Assembly (NCBI RefSeq): GCF_963169125.1
Contig: NC_084796.1
Span: forward strand, 210,617,948-210,681,947
Reading direction: 5' to 3'
Length of the DNA: 64,000 nt
Origin: Humulus lupulus
Lineage: Eukaryota > Streptophyta > Magnoliopsida > Rosales > Cannabaceae
Position 1 is the stretch's first letter, and every line of letters starts with the position of its first letter. Position numbers and translations under genes: made by a program. Under the pieces are notes generated by a model that searched no databases, was not told the origin of the DNA, and worked only from the letters and a program-made list of their open reading frames with translations. Below are positions 24,672 through 36,479 of this stretch, piece after piece.

Positions 24672-25173
24672 ACCTGGGATTGCGAGGTGGAGGCTTGCCT
24701 TGCTCTCGGATACCCCATGGTTGCCTTCCCAGTTCCTGCTTAGAATCGAGGGTTCGTGGCAAAGGGCAACGACGCTGGCCGCACGCGGAGCCCGGATCAT
24801 TTACCAGTGTCCGGGTCCGTTTACCTGAGTCCTGCTTCGTGGCGAGGGATACATGTGTCACCAAGCGACTGCCGCAAAGATGGAAATTGACCTCGAAAGG
24901 TCACCTAACCACCTCAAGGGTCGCAAGGCCTAGGCTAGTGCGTCAGCACGGATTCTGAAGCGTCCCATCTGCACGGGGGTCCTTCATTAATGCTTCTGCG
25001 CTGAGGTGGATCATAGGATGGGGCGACCTTTGACATTCGTCCCTCCTGGGTCGTTGGATTGAAATGGCGAGGATCCAGCTCCCGAGTGCTCATAAATGCC
25101 CCGTTGGATCCTTGGATTGGACCGTCCGATGGGGGAATTTCTATCTGTTGGATCAGAGACTAGGATTTGGGTC

Positions 25174-25183
25174 TATATAAATA
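25174..25183 (+). promoter_or_regulatory. TATA box of the antisense gene in Tat element 2
   Basis: TATATAAATA is followed by an ATG at 25248 about 65 bp downstream. It matches the placement of the TATA box in element 1. Confidence 0.55.
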
Positions 25184-25247
25184 CTCCTCGGACATTCATT
25201 TGAAAATTTTACACTCTCTAACCATTCCAAGAACTGAGGAGTTGTTT

Positions 25248-28200
25248 ATGTCCGATATAGCCGACGACATCCTTCACCTCCTGCTCACCATGCGCCGTCG
25301 CCTATTTCCAGCAGTCCCAGTATCTGCACCTCCACCTGAGCGCATGTCCTGGGCCTGCCCTATCAATGAGTTGCTGAACCGCCTTCACTAGTTCAAGAAC
25401 GAGGTTCTGCCGTCCTTACCTTCGAACAACCACTACCTTTCACGGCCAACTACTCACAGTAAGTATTTATGTCCTTCTTGGTAAATACATGAACGTAGGC
25501 TGTCCTTTAGTTCATATGCCTAGGTTTCTAGAACTTGCTTACGCTTAGGAATACTGCTAGGAAGGCCACCTGGTCTGGGTCTGGATGCTTCCTGGACAGA
25601 CGGTGGAGCCTACTTAGCAACCCATTTTTTGTTCCCGATCTGGGTCTCATGGTTCCTTGGTGAACCCGGACCTGATCCGGAGGGGACTCCAAGCAGTCCG
25701 TAGGAGACCCCACATACCTTAACTGACTTTCTTGGGTTTTGGTATTGACTGCTTGGTTTCTTTTCTTTGTTCCCAGATCATTAGTCATGGCAACGGGCGT
25801 CACCCTTCATTCAAAGGAGGAAGTCAACAGAGCACCCGTCATCCTCTCCGGGTCCCGGACCCCCAAAGGCAACAGATGGGAAATGGACGTGCTGCCAAAT
25901 CTGTTCCGGAACTACCGGTGATGTACATCCTGGAGAAGCGCTTGGGTATAGAGTCCACTCCTGGACTCTTCTACAACAACCTGGCCAGGATAGAGGAGCG
26001 GGCGCACACATCCGTAGAAGGGTTCGGGGCCTGGAGCGCTGGCCATATCAGTGCGGGAACCACACTCCCACTCCATGACTACTTCATGCGGTTCCTGACC
26101 AACATGGGAATCGCACCCTTCCAGCTTCTGCCTCAAGCCTACCGGCCGCTTGCGGGATGGCGAGTCTTCTGCACGGCGAAGGAGATCGTGGAGCCGACCC
26201 TCGCGGAGATCTTGTATTTCTACAAGTTGGAGTCGCAGGTCAATTCCAAGGACAAAACCTTGGACGGCTTCTATAGGCTGAATCCGCGAGGTAGCTACCC
26301 CGCTCCCACAAGCTCTTGGAAGCATCCCCCGGATGTCCGGCACTACTGGTTCATGACGTCTGGGTTCCTTGTGGAGAAGAACCCCACGCTACTGCTGGAC
26401 TTTCAGCGAGTGGGTAAGTGCTTCCCCGACCCTTAGGTGGCCGATTTCTTTTTCTCTTTTTTTTTTCTTTCTCATCATGTTGTTTCAAGCGGCAAGACCT
26501 TTTGCTCAGACTCCCCTCACCCAGTTCATCCTGGAACGGAGGAGGGTTTACTCCGGGCTGAGCGCGGAGGACCTGGACGTAGGGGGCTACGTCAACACGG
26601 ACAACCTCCGACTGGTTGGGATGCTCGCGGCCCACCAGACTATCATCGTCTCGAACCTTCGGGGACTCCAGTGCGAGAAGAATGTCACCATCAGGGAGCA
26701 GCTGGCCCTGGATCATATCGCGGAGGTGGAGAAAGCAGCGTGCACCGACACGGCCAAGTGGAGAAGGGACTTGGCTCAGACGGAGGCGGCCACTTCGGAG
26801 GAGCTGGAAGACCTCTTCGAGGATACCCTACCGAACACGGGGACCCCCCGGGCTAGCGTATCAGGGCGAGGTAACTCACCTTTGCTCTTAACTTATGCCC
26901 CCCAAGTTGGGGACTTAGGTAGGGATAGGCTAGCACTTCGAGGCCCCGCGCTCGGGGCTGACGGGGAGATGAGACCTTCATCTCCCGTCCCCGTAGGCTC
27001 GGAAGTCCTCATGTTCTTGTCTGGGTTCCTTCAGTATGGGAATTTCTTGAACCTGGATGACATGGGGGATCGAGTCTATTCCTTCACGGTAGATGAGTTG
27101 AGTCATGCCTGGGGCGTAGATGAGGGTTCGTCTTGGGTCACTCTTAATTTTGATTTCAATTTTCCTGTTTAATTGTACTAACTCTTTTTTTTTTATTTGG
27201 GCTTGTTGCAGGAGACTCTGATATGTCTACCCCCGTGGATGAAATGAGGCAAATCCTCGAGGCCCGGGCCGCGAGGGCGGCCAAGGTCGTAGCCAAGAAG
27301 GCTGCCAGGAAGACTCCAGAGGCACCGGGTGCGGACCCATCCCTCAACAAGGAGATGCCCGGGGTGGGTACTCGACCCAATGAGGGTGCGCTTGTCGCGG
27401 TCCCCGTTATGGCCGTGGATCCGGTTGCCGTCCTCGGCCTTGCCCAACCTCCGGTCATCGATCTGGAGCCGAAACCCGCAGTAAGCTGGAGTTCTGAGAA
27501 GAGGGCCCTGGATTAGGGCGCCGCGGAGGCTGACACTGGGAAGAAGAGGCCCCGGATGAAGCGGACTGGCTCGACTGGTGAGTCGCAAGGGGAAAGTCGC
27601 CTCGCTGCGAAGGAGATTCCCGCCTTACCGGCCCTCCCCATACATCCAGCACTACCTGAGGAGGGGGAAGTCGTCGTGCGGGACGAGCAGTCCCGGCTAA
27701 TTTCCCGAACCTGGGAGAGTGGTCGAGACTGGAGGGACGAGACGTACAAGGCCCTGACGATTCGTCGTCAGGTTGAGTTTGCGGAGCGCCCAGCGGCCTT
27801 TAGCGCGCCCCAGCCGATCGTGGATCGGCTAGCTGCCAAAACGGGCTTTCGCCCTAAGCTGGGGCAGGACACGGCTCCTTTTGCGATGGACCTGCTGGAC
27901 CAGGTGGAGAACACCATGTCTAAACTCCAGCTCAAACGGTACGCCACCATCGCCAACCCGGACATGTTATTCATCTCACAGGCTCTCCGCCAACAGGCCA
28001 CCGCAGTAAGTATACTTTGTCTTTTTTATTACTTCTTTTTATTTGTTTATAAGGATTCCTCTTAACATTGCTTTGTTCCAGGATGCTCTGCTGTCCCATC
28101 AGAATGCCGACTTGGTGGCCGAGGCGGCCATGAAGATGGAGACGCTCCAGCTGGAGCTGGAGGCAGCCGTGAACCAGAGGGAGGCCGCCAAGGAGGCCCT

Positions 28201-28645
28201 AGCCAGGGAGGTGGCCCAGACTCGGGAGACTTTGAGCAAAGCAATTGCTATGGCAGACGCGGACTGCGCAGAGTTCGACCGAGTCAAGGTCGAGCTTGAA
28301 GAGGCCTTGTCTCGGAAAGAAACCGAGGCCAACGAGAGGGCAGCCCTTCTGGAGGCGGCTGAGGCTCAGTCTATCCGGGACGGGGATAAGATCCAGAACT
28401 TGGAGATTTGGGTCTGCGAGCTTGACAGTTCTCTTCGTGAATAGATGACGGTGCACGAGGAGGCCCGCCGCGGAAAGGAGCAGGCGGACGATTTGCTACA
28501 CGTCACTTTTGAGGAGGCCATCTACATGGCTTGGTGCAAGGACAACAGCATGAACCTCCTGATCTTTCCCGATTCGGAATCAAAGAGAGCTGAATTCGAG
28601 GCCAAGGAGAAGGAAGACGCGGAGCTTCTGGAGGATGAAGCCTAG
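25248..28645 (+). pseudogene. Antisense additional gene of Tat element 2 (broken)
   Basis: Predicted exons are 25248-25458, 25777-26413, 26490-26870, 27212-28005 and 28082-28645, each with GT/AG borders. The first exon reads MSDIADDILHLLL and has a TAG at 25389-25391. The second has a frame change near 25905-25925, then the gypsy-type transposon domain (FGAWSAGHISAGTTLPLHDY; GIAPFQLLPQAYRPLAGW). The intron after FQRVG matches the one after FTRGG in element 1. The fourth exon has TAG at 27514-27516. The last is a long coiled coil (LQLELEAAVNQREAAKEAL) with TAG at 28442-28444. It ends with an acidic tail, TAG at 28643-28645. At least four lesions mean it is not translatable as is. How the first exon joins the second is uncertain, because the phases do not fit cleanly. 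Confidence 0.75.
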
Positions 28646-28965
28646 GCCCGGATCTTCCCCTTACCTTTTTTTTTATAATTTTGTAACTTTTTCGGATGCG
28701 TTAGCATCCAAGACAATTTGTATTTCTTTTTCAAGTTTATCTTATTTTTGTTATTCCTTACATAGAAATTTTCTTTTATCACCATGCCTGACCGATTCTG
28801 AGGGTTTGGTCTCGGTTCCAACGGCCAAGACTAGACCCACTGACTTAACTTCAAAATCCTAATGGCCTGGGCCTATGCGGTTCAAATAGTTTACTGTGAA
28901 ACCTAGTTCCCTCACCCTACCAGCTGCGGGTCACGGCCTTGCCCTGGGGCATACCGGATGCTATT
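28646..28965. other. 3' flank of the antisense gene in Tat element 2
   Basis: No gene. A perfect small stem-loop GGATGC-GTTA-GCATCC (28694-28709) is followed by AAGACAATTT, which resembles AAAGACAATTT at the same place in element 1 (14729-14739). Confidence 0.5.
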
Positions 28966-29872
28966 CTCTCCCGGACATCTTTCGTCTGGGATGGGACCAG
29001 CCTTAGGCTTGGTCCTCTTTTAATTCACACCCCCGGACATCGCTCGTCCGGGGTGGGACCAGCCTTAGGCTTGGTCCTCTTTTAATTCATACCCCCGGAC
29101 ATCATTCGTCTGGGGTGGGACCAGCCTTAGGCTTGGTCCTCTTTTAATTTATACCCTTAGACATCGTTCATCTGGGGTGGGACCAGCCTTAGGCTTGGTC
29201 CTCTTTTAATTTATACCCTTGGACATCGTTCGTCCAAGGTGGGACCAGCCTTAGGCTTGGTCCTCTTTTAATTTATACCCCCGGACATCGTTCGTCCAGG
29301 GTGGGACTAGCCTTAGGCTTGGTCCTCTTTTAATTTATACCCTTGGACATCGTTCATCTGGGGTGGGACCAGCCTTAGGCTTGGTCCTCTTTTAATTTAT
29401 ACCCCAAAACATCACTCGTCCGGGGTGGGACCAGCCTTAGGCTTGGTCCTCTTTTAATTCACATCCCCGGACATCGCTCATCCGGGGTGGGACCAGCCTT
29501 AGGCTTGGTCCTCTTTTAATTTATACCCCCAGACATCGTTCGTCTAGGATGGGACTAGCCTTAGGCTTGGTCCTCTTTTAATTTATACCCCCGAACATCG
29601 TTCGTCCGGGGTAGGACCAGCCTTATGCTTGGTCCTCTTTTAATTCACACCCCGGACATAGCTCGTCCGGGGTGGGACCAGCCTTAGGCTTGGTCCTCTT
29701 TTAATTCATACCCCCGGACATCGTTCGTTCGGGGTGGGACCAGCCTTAGGCTTGGTCCTCTTTTAATTTATACCCCCGGACATCGTTCGTCTGGGGTGGG
29801 ACCAGCCTTAGGCTTGGTCCCACGGGGTTTGTATCCCCCGGACATCATTGGTTCGGGCCGAGACCAGCCTGA
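28966..29872. repeat. Tandem array of about 14 units of 61-62 bp, two stem-loops per unit
   Basis: Each unit has CCCCGGAC-ATCGTTC-GTCCGGGG (stem-loop A), then GGACCAGCC ... GGCTTGGTCC (stem-loop B), then TCTTTTAATT(T/C)A. I counted 14 copies of the GGCTTGGTCC end plus a degraded last unit. Stem B is almost invariant. Stem A varies, often with pairing kept. The array lies between the 3' ends of the antisense gene and pol. It is too long and regular to be coding. Confidence 0.88.
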
Positions 29873-30081
29873 ACTTACGCCCCGCCGGGTATTTGCTCAT
29901 ACCCGGGATACCCCCCACAAGTGAGCAGAGACTGGTCTGGGGTCACTTGAGTAAGATTTTCATTGTTTGATAACGTTTTTTTATGGCATTTTGTACACAC
30001 CATTTTTATTATTCAAGGGGGGTGGCTCTGAGGCGTACATTATTTACAAAGAAAATACAAAATTGGAACACGTTCTCCTGA
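29873..30081. other. Spacer before the pol 3' end of Tat element 2
   Basis: Short transition from the repeat array to the pol stop. No gene. Confidence 0.5.
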
Positions 30082-33000
30082 CTACTGATAGTATTTACGG
30101 AGATGTTCCGCATTCCAAGTTCTCAGGACTTCCGAGCCATCGAGCCGCTTTAAGCGGTACGTTCCAGGGCACACTTCATGCTGGACCTCGTATGGTCCTT
30201 CCCAATTCGGGCCCAGGACCCCTACTCCCAGATCTTGAGTAGCAAGGAAGACTCTTCGCAGGACTAAGTCGTCGGTTCCAAACTTTTGGCTTTTTACTTT
30301 TGAGTTGAAATGACGTGCGATCTTGCTCTGATACATCTTCAGTTGCACTTGCGACTCCTCCTGGATCTCTTTGATGAGATCTAGTGATTCCTGGAGTAAG
30401 GCGTGGTTCTAGGCGGGATCATTCGTGTCTCTTCGGTGAGACGAGATGGTCGTTTTGATGGGGATGACGGCTTCGCATCCATAGACCATGGAGTAAGGAG
30501 TGTGCCCAGTGGATGTCCTCTAAGTGGTCCAGTAAGCCCACAACACGCAGGGCAACTCTTCAGGCCATTTGCTCTTGCATGCCTAGAGTTTTTTCTTTAG
30601 CGTCCCTTTCAAGAATTTGTTGACGGCTTCTGCTTACTCGTTTTCTTGGGGCCTGGTGACCGCGGAGAAGCTTTTGACGATGCCATGTCTTTGACAAAAA
30701 TCTGTGAAGTGGGCGCTATCGAACTGCTTCCCATTATCAGATACAATTTTGTAGGGGAGGCCATACCGACACACTATATTATTGATGACGAAATCCAGGG
30801 CCTTCTTCGAAGTGATCACGTTCATGGGCTCCGCCTCAATCCACTTGGTATAGTAGTCCACGGCCACGATGGCATATTTCACTCCTCCTTTCCCGGTCAA
30901 GAGCGATCCTACCAGCTCGATCCCCCACACCGAGAAAGGCCAGGGGCTAGTCATCAAGTTTATCTCTGTCGGTGGGGCCCGCGGGACCTTTGAGTATCTT
31001 TGGCACTGTTCACACTTGCGGACGTAATCGATACAATCTTTCTTCATGGTCAGCCAGAAGTATCCTTGGCGCAGAATCTTTTTGGACAGACTGGGCCCGG
31101 CTGTATGATCTCCACAAAAGCCTTTGTGTACTTCATGCATGATGGCGCTTAGTTCTATCCCGGACACACACCTGAGGTAAGGCATGGACAATCCCCGTCG
31201 ATAGATTTTTCTATCCATCATGACATATCGGTGGACCTGGTATTGAAGCTTCCTGGCCGCGGCCCTGTCTACTGGCATCTCACTAGTTGTCAGATTGCGG
31301 ATAAGAGGTCCCATCCAGGAAGTGGAGTGGTCAATGGAGTTGACCGTGGGGGCTCAGATTCTTGGGATGGGGAGATGGTTGACGGGGACTAGCCTGGCCA
31401 GTTCTGCTTCGGCGTCGGTGGCCAGCTTTGCCAGTGTGTCCGCGAACACGTTTTCCTCTCTGGGGATCTGGCGGATGGAGTGCTTTCTGAACGCCTGCAG
31501 CATCTCTCTCATCTGAGTCACATAAGTCGCCATTCTCTCTCCTTTGGTTTGATATTCCCCCTAGATTTGCCTGACGACCAGCTGGGAATCACTGTAGATC
31601 TCAAGGTTCGTGGCCCCTACCTCCCGGGCCAGGCGCAGCTCGGCCAGCACAGCTTCATGCTCAGCTTTGTTGTTCGATGCCTAGAACTGGAAGCGCAGGG
31701 CGTTTTGCAACTGGTGTCCCTGTGGTGATACCAAGATGATCCCGGCCCTGGCCCCGTTCTCATTTGAGGCCCCGTCCACAAAGACCTTCCATACGGGCGC
31801 CGCGGGGGCCTCGGGATCATCTTCCTAGGATATCCCGGAACACTCCACGATGAAGTCGGCTAGGGCTTGCCCCTTGATGGAGACCCTAGGAATGTAGGCT
31901 ATATCGAACTGACTCAGTTCCATGCCTCACTTTAGGAGTCTTCCCGATGACTCGGGCTTCTGTAACACTTGCTGCAAGGGGTTATTGGTTAGGACTTTTA
32001 TGGTGTGGGCCTGGAAGTAAGGCCGGAGTTTTCGGGATGCCATCAGCAGGCAAAAGGTCAGCTTTTCGATTAGTGGATACCGAGATTCAGCGCCCAACAA
32101 TCGTTTACTCACGTAGTACACCGGGAGCTAGGTCCTTTCCTCCTCCCGTACCAATGTGGTGTTGATCGCGTGTTTGGTCACTACCAGATAGAGGTACAGG
32201 GGCTCCCCGTCCACCGGCTTTGTCAGGATCAGCGCTTGGGCCAGGTGCTCTTTCAGTTTTCAAAAAGCTTCTTCGCATTCGACTGACCATTCGAACCGCT
32301 GGCTTCCTCTGTTGAAGAACGGGATCCACTTGTCCGTGGCCTTGGAGACAAAACGGCTTAAAGCGGCTATCCGCCCGATCAGACTTTGCACGTCCTTATG
32401 CTTCCGGGGAGAGGGAATATCAATCAGTGCCTTGATCTTATCTGGATTGGCTTCTATTCCCCAGAAGCTCACTATGAAGCCCAGGAACTTATCGGAAGCC
32501 ACACTGAAAGTACATTTCTTGGGATTCAGCTTCATCCCGTACTTTCGAATGATTGCGAAAGCTTCAGCCAGGTCGTCCGAATGCTTCCCGGATGTCTTGG
32601 ACTTGACAAGCATATCGTCGATATAGACTTCCATGTTTCGCCCCAGCTGGGCCCGGAACATTCGATTGACGAGCCTTTGATAGGTTGCCCCGACATTTTT
32701 CAGTCCGAAGGGCATGACGATGTAGCAGTATATTCCCTTGTCGGTTTGGAAACTGGTGTGGTCCTGGTCTGCCACATGCATGGAGATCTGATTGTAGCCG
32801 GAGTAAGCATCCATGAAGCTTAAGATCTCGTACCCGGACGTCGCATCCACCATTTGGTCGATCTTGGGGAGCGGGAAACAATCCTTTGGACAAGCTTTGT
32901 TGAGATCCGTGAAATCGATGCACGTTCTCCATGTTCCGTTCGGTTTCGGCACCAGAACAGGGTTGGCCAGCCACACGGGGTATTCAGCCTCGCGTATGAA

Positions 33001-33275
33001 GTTAATTGAAGACAGCTTCTCTACTTCCAGTTTGAGGGCCTCGGCCCTCTCCGTTCCCAAAGGCCTGCATTTTTGGCGGACCGGGGTTGCGTTCGGGTCG
33101 ATACTCAACGTGTGGCAGAGATGTTGCAGTCGATCCCCGTCATATCCGCGTGAGACCAGGCCAGAATATCCTGGTTCTCCTTAACTTGGGCGATTATGGC
33201 GTCCCGGACCTCTGCCAGCAGGTTTTTCCCGACCTGGATGACCCTGGCCGGATCGGTGTCGCTAATGCACACATC
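30082..33275 (-). pseudogene. Tat element 2 pol: reverse transcriptase, two RNase H domains, integrase (broken)
   Basis: RT (32260-33108) is open and has NPVLVPKPNGTWRTCIDFTD, MPFGLKNVGATYQ and the catalytic YIDDML. RNase H (31900-32260) has ASRKLRPYFQAH. A second RNase H remnant lies at about 31310-31820. Integrase has the zinc region CEQCQRYSKVPRAPP (about 30985-31030) and the core VDYYTKWIEAEP ... VSDNGKQFDS (30634-30900). The C-terminal part (30082-30348) has GPNWEGPYEV and ends EHLRKYYQ. Integrase is broken after TRPQENE (about 30634), with more stops toward the end. The RNase H linker is also interrupted. Role as in other Tat elements; this copy is dead as a single polyprotein. Confidence 0.87.
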
Positions 33276-36200
33276 CTAAATCTCGTCCACGGGCTCCAGG
33301 ATGCGGTCATCCCCTATCCTAGGGTCCAAATAATCTTCTTCCCAAATTACTCTCTCAGCAAGTGGGGGAGGAACCAGGTCGACAATGTCCTCAAAGGGCT
33401 CGTCCCGGACCATGTATATTGGTCGGGCGGACACGTGATAGCACTTTCGGGCGCTCTTCTGATCTCCCCGGACCGTCCCTACCCCTCCGTTTTCACAAGG
33501 GAACTTCATGCACAGATGACGGATGGAGGTGATAGCCCTGAACTGGACTAATGCGGGCCGACCGAAAATGACATTGTAGGCAATGGGGCAATCCACCACT
33601 ACGAAGGTGCAGAACTTGAACGAGTACTGCAACTCACTCCCCAATGTCACGGGCAACTGGATCTTCCCCATGGGGAGTAACGCATCTCCATTAAAGCCAT
33701 AGATCTGGGTTGGGCATGATGCCAGATCCGCTTCAGTCAGGCCAATCGCAGTGAAGGCAAGCTTGAACAGGATGTTGATGGAGCTCCCGTCATCTACCAG
33801 CACGCGAGACACCAACTTGTTGGCGATCTGCACATCTATGACCAGCGGGTCATGGTGTGGGAAATGGACGTTGCGAGCGTTGTCCTCCGTGAAGGTGATA
33901 GGGAGGTTCATCATTTTTGGGCGCTGAATCGGGGCCTGGACCAGGGCGCACACCTCCTGATCGTGGTCGTGCTTACTTAGGTAGCGCTTTTGATCATTCC
34001 TGGATGGCCTTCCCAGGTGAGGTCCACCCGGGATGGTGGCCACATGCCCGTCCATGCGAGGGGGTGCCGCTCCATATGGATAAGGCACTCTAGGGCCAGG
34101 TGCTTGCGCGACGGGCGCCCCATGGGGGGTTTACACAGTCGGACCCTGCGCATATCCTCCCTGAGGCAGATATGCCCTAGGCACACCCTGAACCACGGGT
34201 TGCCCAGGACCTGCTGACAGGCCCGGGACTCCCACGGGCATCCTGACCCACTGGTGGAGATGCCCCAGCTTGATGAGATTCTCGATCTCGTCCTTGAGCT
34301 ACCGGCATTCTTCGGTAGTGTGGCCCACATCCTTATGGTAGGCGCACCGTTTTTTGGTATCCCTCAGATTTCTTCCCCCTTTCAACATGGGGCTAGGCTT
34401 CCGGTAGTGAACTGCCCTCTCTGTGGCCATGAATATATTTTCCCTGGTGTCCACCAGATTGGTGTATTCTGAATATTGGGGCTCGTAGCCCCTTTTTCCT
34501 TTCTTGGCCGGCTCAGGCTGATTTTGGCCTTTGCCAGATCTCTTCCCCCGATAGGGGTTTACGCTTGCCTCTGTTACTCCCACTTGTGACTGCTGGGCCC
34601 CGACGGGGGCAACACTGTGACCCGTCGACGCGGCTCCATATCCGAAAAAGTGGGTGGACTGGACCGACGCATACCCTGAAGAGGCAAGACCATACACCGT
34701 AGGGGTGTAGGTGACTTCGGGCGTAACGGCCGATCCCGGGGCGTGACGTAGGATTGCGCCTGGAACTGCACCCCGTACCCCGGGAACGTTTGCGCACTGG
34801 GCTGCGGTGCCGGAGGCCATCTGAAAGCCTGGTTCTGAGCCTCTTCCCAATTTATAAATCCTTGGGCCCTCCTTATGAATTCTTCCACGGTAGCCGCCTT
34901 GTTACGCTGCATGTCATCTCAGAGAGGGGATCCGGCTCGGATTCCATACTACAAAGCCACCTGGTGCTGTCCGTCGTCCACCTTAGTCTTGGAGGCTTCT
35001 TCAGTGAAACGCTGGATGTAGGCCCTCAGTGTCTCCACGGGGAGCTGTTTAATATTCGCGAGGGCGCTGATTTGCATGTCCATCCTCATGGCGGCCACAA
35101 ACTGCTTGCAAAATGCTGACTGCAGTCCTGACCAGGATTGGATTTATCCCGGCTTAAGTCTTTTCCACCACTCCTCAGCGAGACCACCTAGAGTGATCGA
35201 GAAGCAAAGGCACTTGCCGTCATCACTAACCTGGGCCACGGTCATAAGATGATTGTACCGGGACAGATGATCCCTGGGGTCAGTGTTTCTGGTTTTGGCA
35301 GTGAGGCTTGGCATCTTGAACCCCTTGGGGAGCACAGCGTCCAGGATGTGCCTCGCGCATGATTCTTTGTCCTCTTCATCGGAGTCGGTATCCGCTCCTT
35401 CCTGCTTACGGACCAAACGATTCGTGACCTTTTTCAACGCGCCCAGCTGCTCCATGAGTTGCCTAGCCGTGCCATCCTCCAGGGGGATTCTGTCGTTCCT
35501 CCTGTCGTTGATGTTGTTCCTAAGGTCGCCACCTCGGGGGAGGATCTTTTCCTTACGAGCCCGCTCTTTCCGAGCGTTCAGTCCGTCGCGTAGGTCTACC
35601 CGGGATGTGTCGTCCCCTGTACTAAGGGCATGACGCTCCTCGCTGCGTGGGCGCTCCCGACAGTTTTTGTTTACTGAGGCCCTGGGATGCAAAGACCTTT
35701 CCCGTCCGTCTCACCCTGGGGCATGCCGGGGCCGCACATCCCACAGCAGCGTCCCCTGTGGATCGATCAGTTGGCCCCGTCCTGGGACGGGGCGCACCTT
35801 CTCTTTCCTAGGGAGCGGCCGGGAACGGGTCCCGACTTTCATGACAGGGGTGTTTTTCTCTCGGGTTTTTCCACCGGCCTTCTTTTTCTCCCTATGCGGG
35901 TTTCCTGGGGCTGGCTCAGGAAATTGCTCCAGGGGAGGGGCCAGTTTTTGGGGACTCCGGTTCTGGCTTGCGGAGCGGGCTGTTGCACTCCCGGAAGCAG
36001 GCTAGCTGAGGGATTGGTCGCCAGGCCCTGCGCGGCTATGAACAACTACAGGGCCTGGAGGGATTCTTGCATCCGCCGATGTGCCTATGCCTGCTCAGCA
36101 ATCCTGGCCTCCTGGTCCAAGACTTGCTGCCTGAGCCTAGTCACCTCCAGGTCCTGCTGGTTGGGATTTCCTCCTGGGATCTCGGGATCCGCAGCTTCAT

Positions 36201-36420
36201 CGTGGTATTCCCTCTCGTTCTCCTCCTCTTCATAATATTCCTCCTCGTTCTCCTCTTCGTACTCTGTCCCACCCTCATAGTCTTGTGACTCATCAAGGTG
36301 GGACGTTTGAGGAGGAGCGTTCTCAGGCGGATTCTGAGGAAGAGGCTGGGAAGGCAACGGCTCTCCATTGCCCTGCTCTGGGTTAGCAGGGTCGAAAGTG
36401 GTGTGTCTTGTATTCACCAT
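33276..36420 (-). pseudogene. Tat element 2 gag and protease (broken)
   Basis: Start ATG at 36420 (MVNTRHTTFDPANPEQGN). The N-terminus is very acidic, with a run of E and Y residues. The capsid-like region is at 35144-35692 (FKMPSLTAKTRNTDPRDHLS). A C-x2-H-x4-H-x4-C knuckle (CAYHKDVGHTTEEC) is at about 34300-34345. The protease region (33276-34088) has VLVDDGSSINILF, where most relatives have DTG or DGG at the active site. Breaks include stops near 36085, 35850 and 35142, and frame changes around 34900. Gag and protease are decayed, but the domain order is clear. Confidence 0.83.
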
Positions 36421-36461
36421 TGTAGTAGAGGTTTGACGTTAGCGCTATCTTTCTTTAGCTA

Positions 36462-36476
36462 TCAATGAAAGCACCA
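36462..36476 (-). other. Primer binding site of Tat element 2
   Basis: Minus-strand TGGTGCTTTCATTGA lies 3 nt from the 5' LTR, identical to the site of element 1. Confidence 0.7.
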
Positions 36477-36479
36477 AAA

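Noticed and set aside
23889..24958. Plus-strand ORFs in the element 2 LTRs
   Set aside because: They lie in both LTR copies with different breaks and no domains; typical of GC-rich LTR sequence.
28966..29872. CRISPR-like array
   Set aside because: Units are contiguous and homogeneous with no unique spacers, and the DNA is plant transposon sequence.
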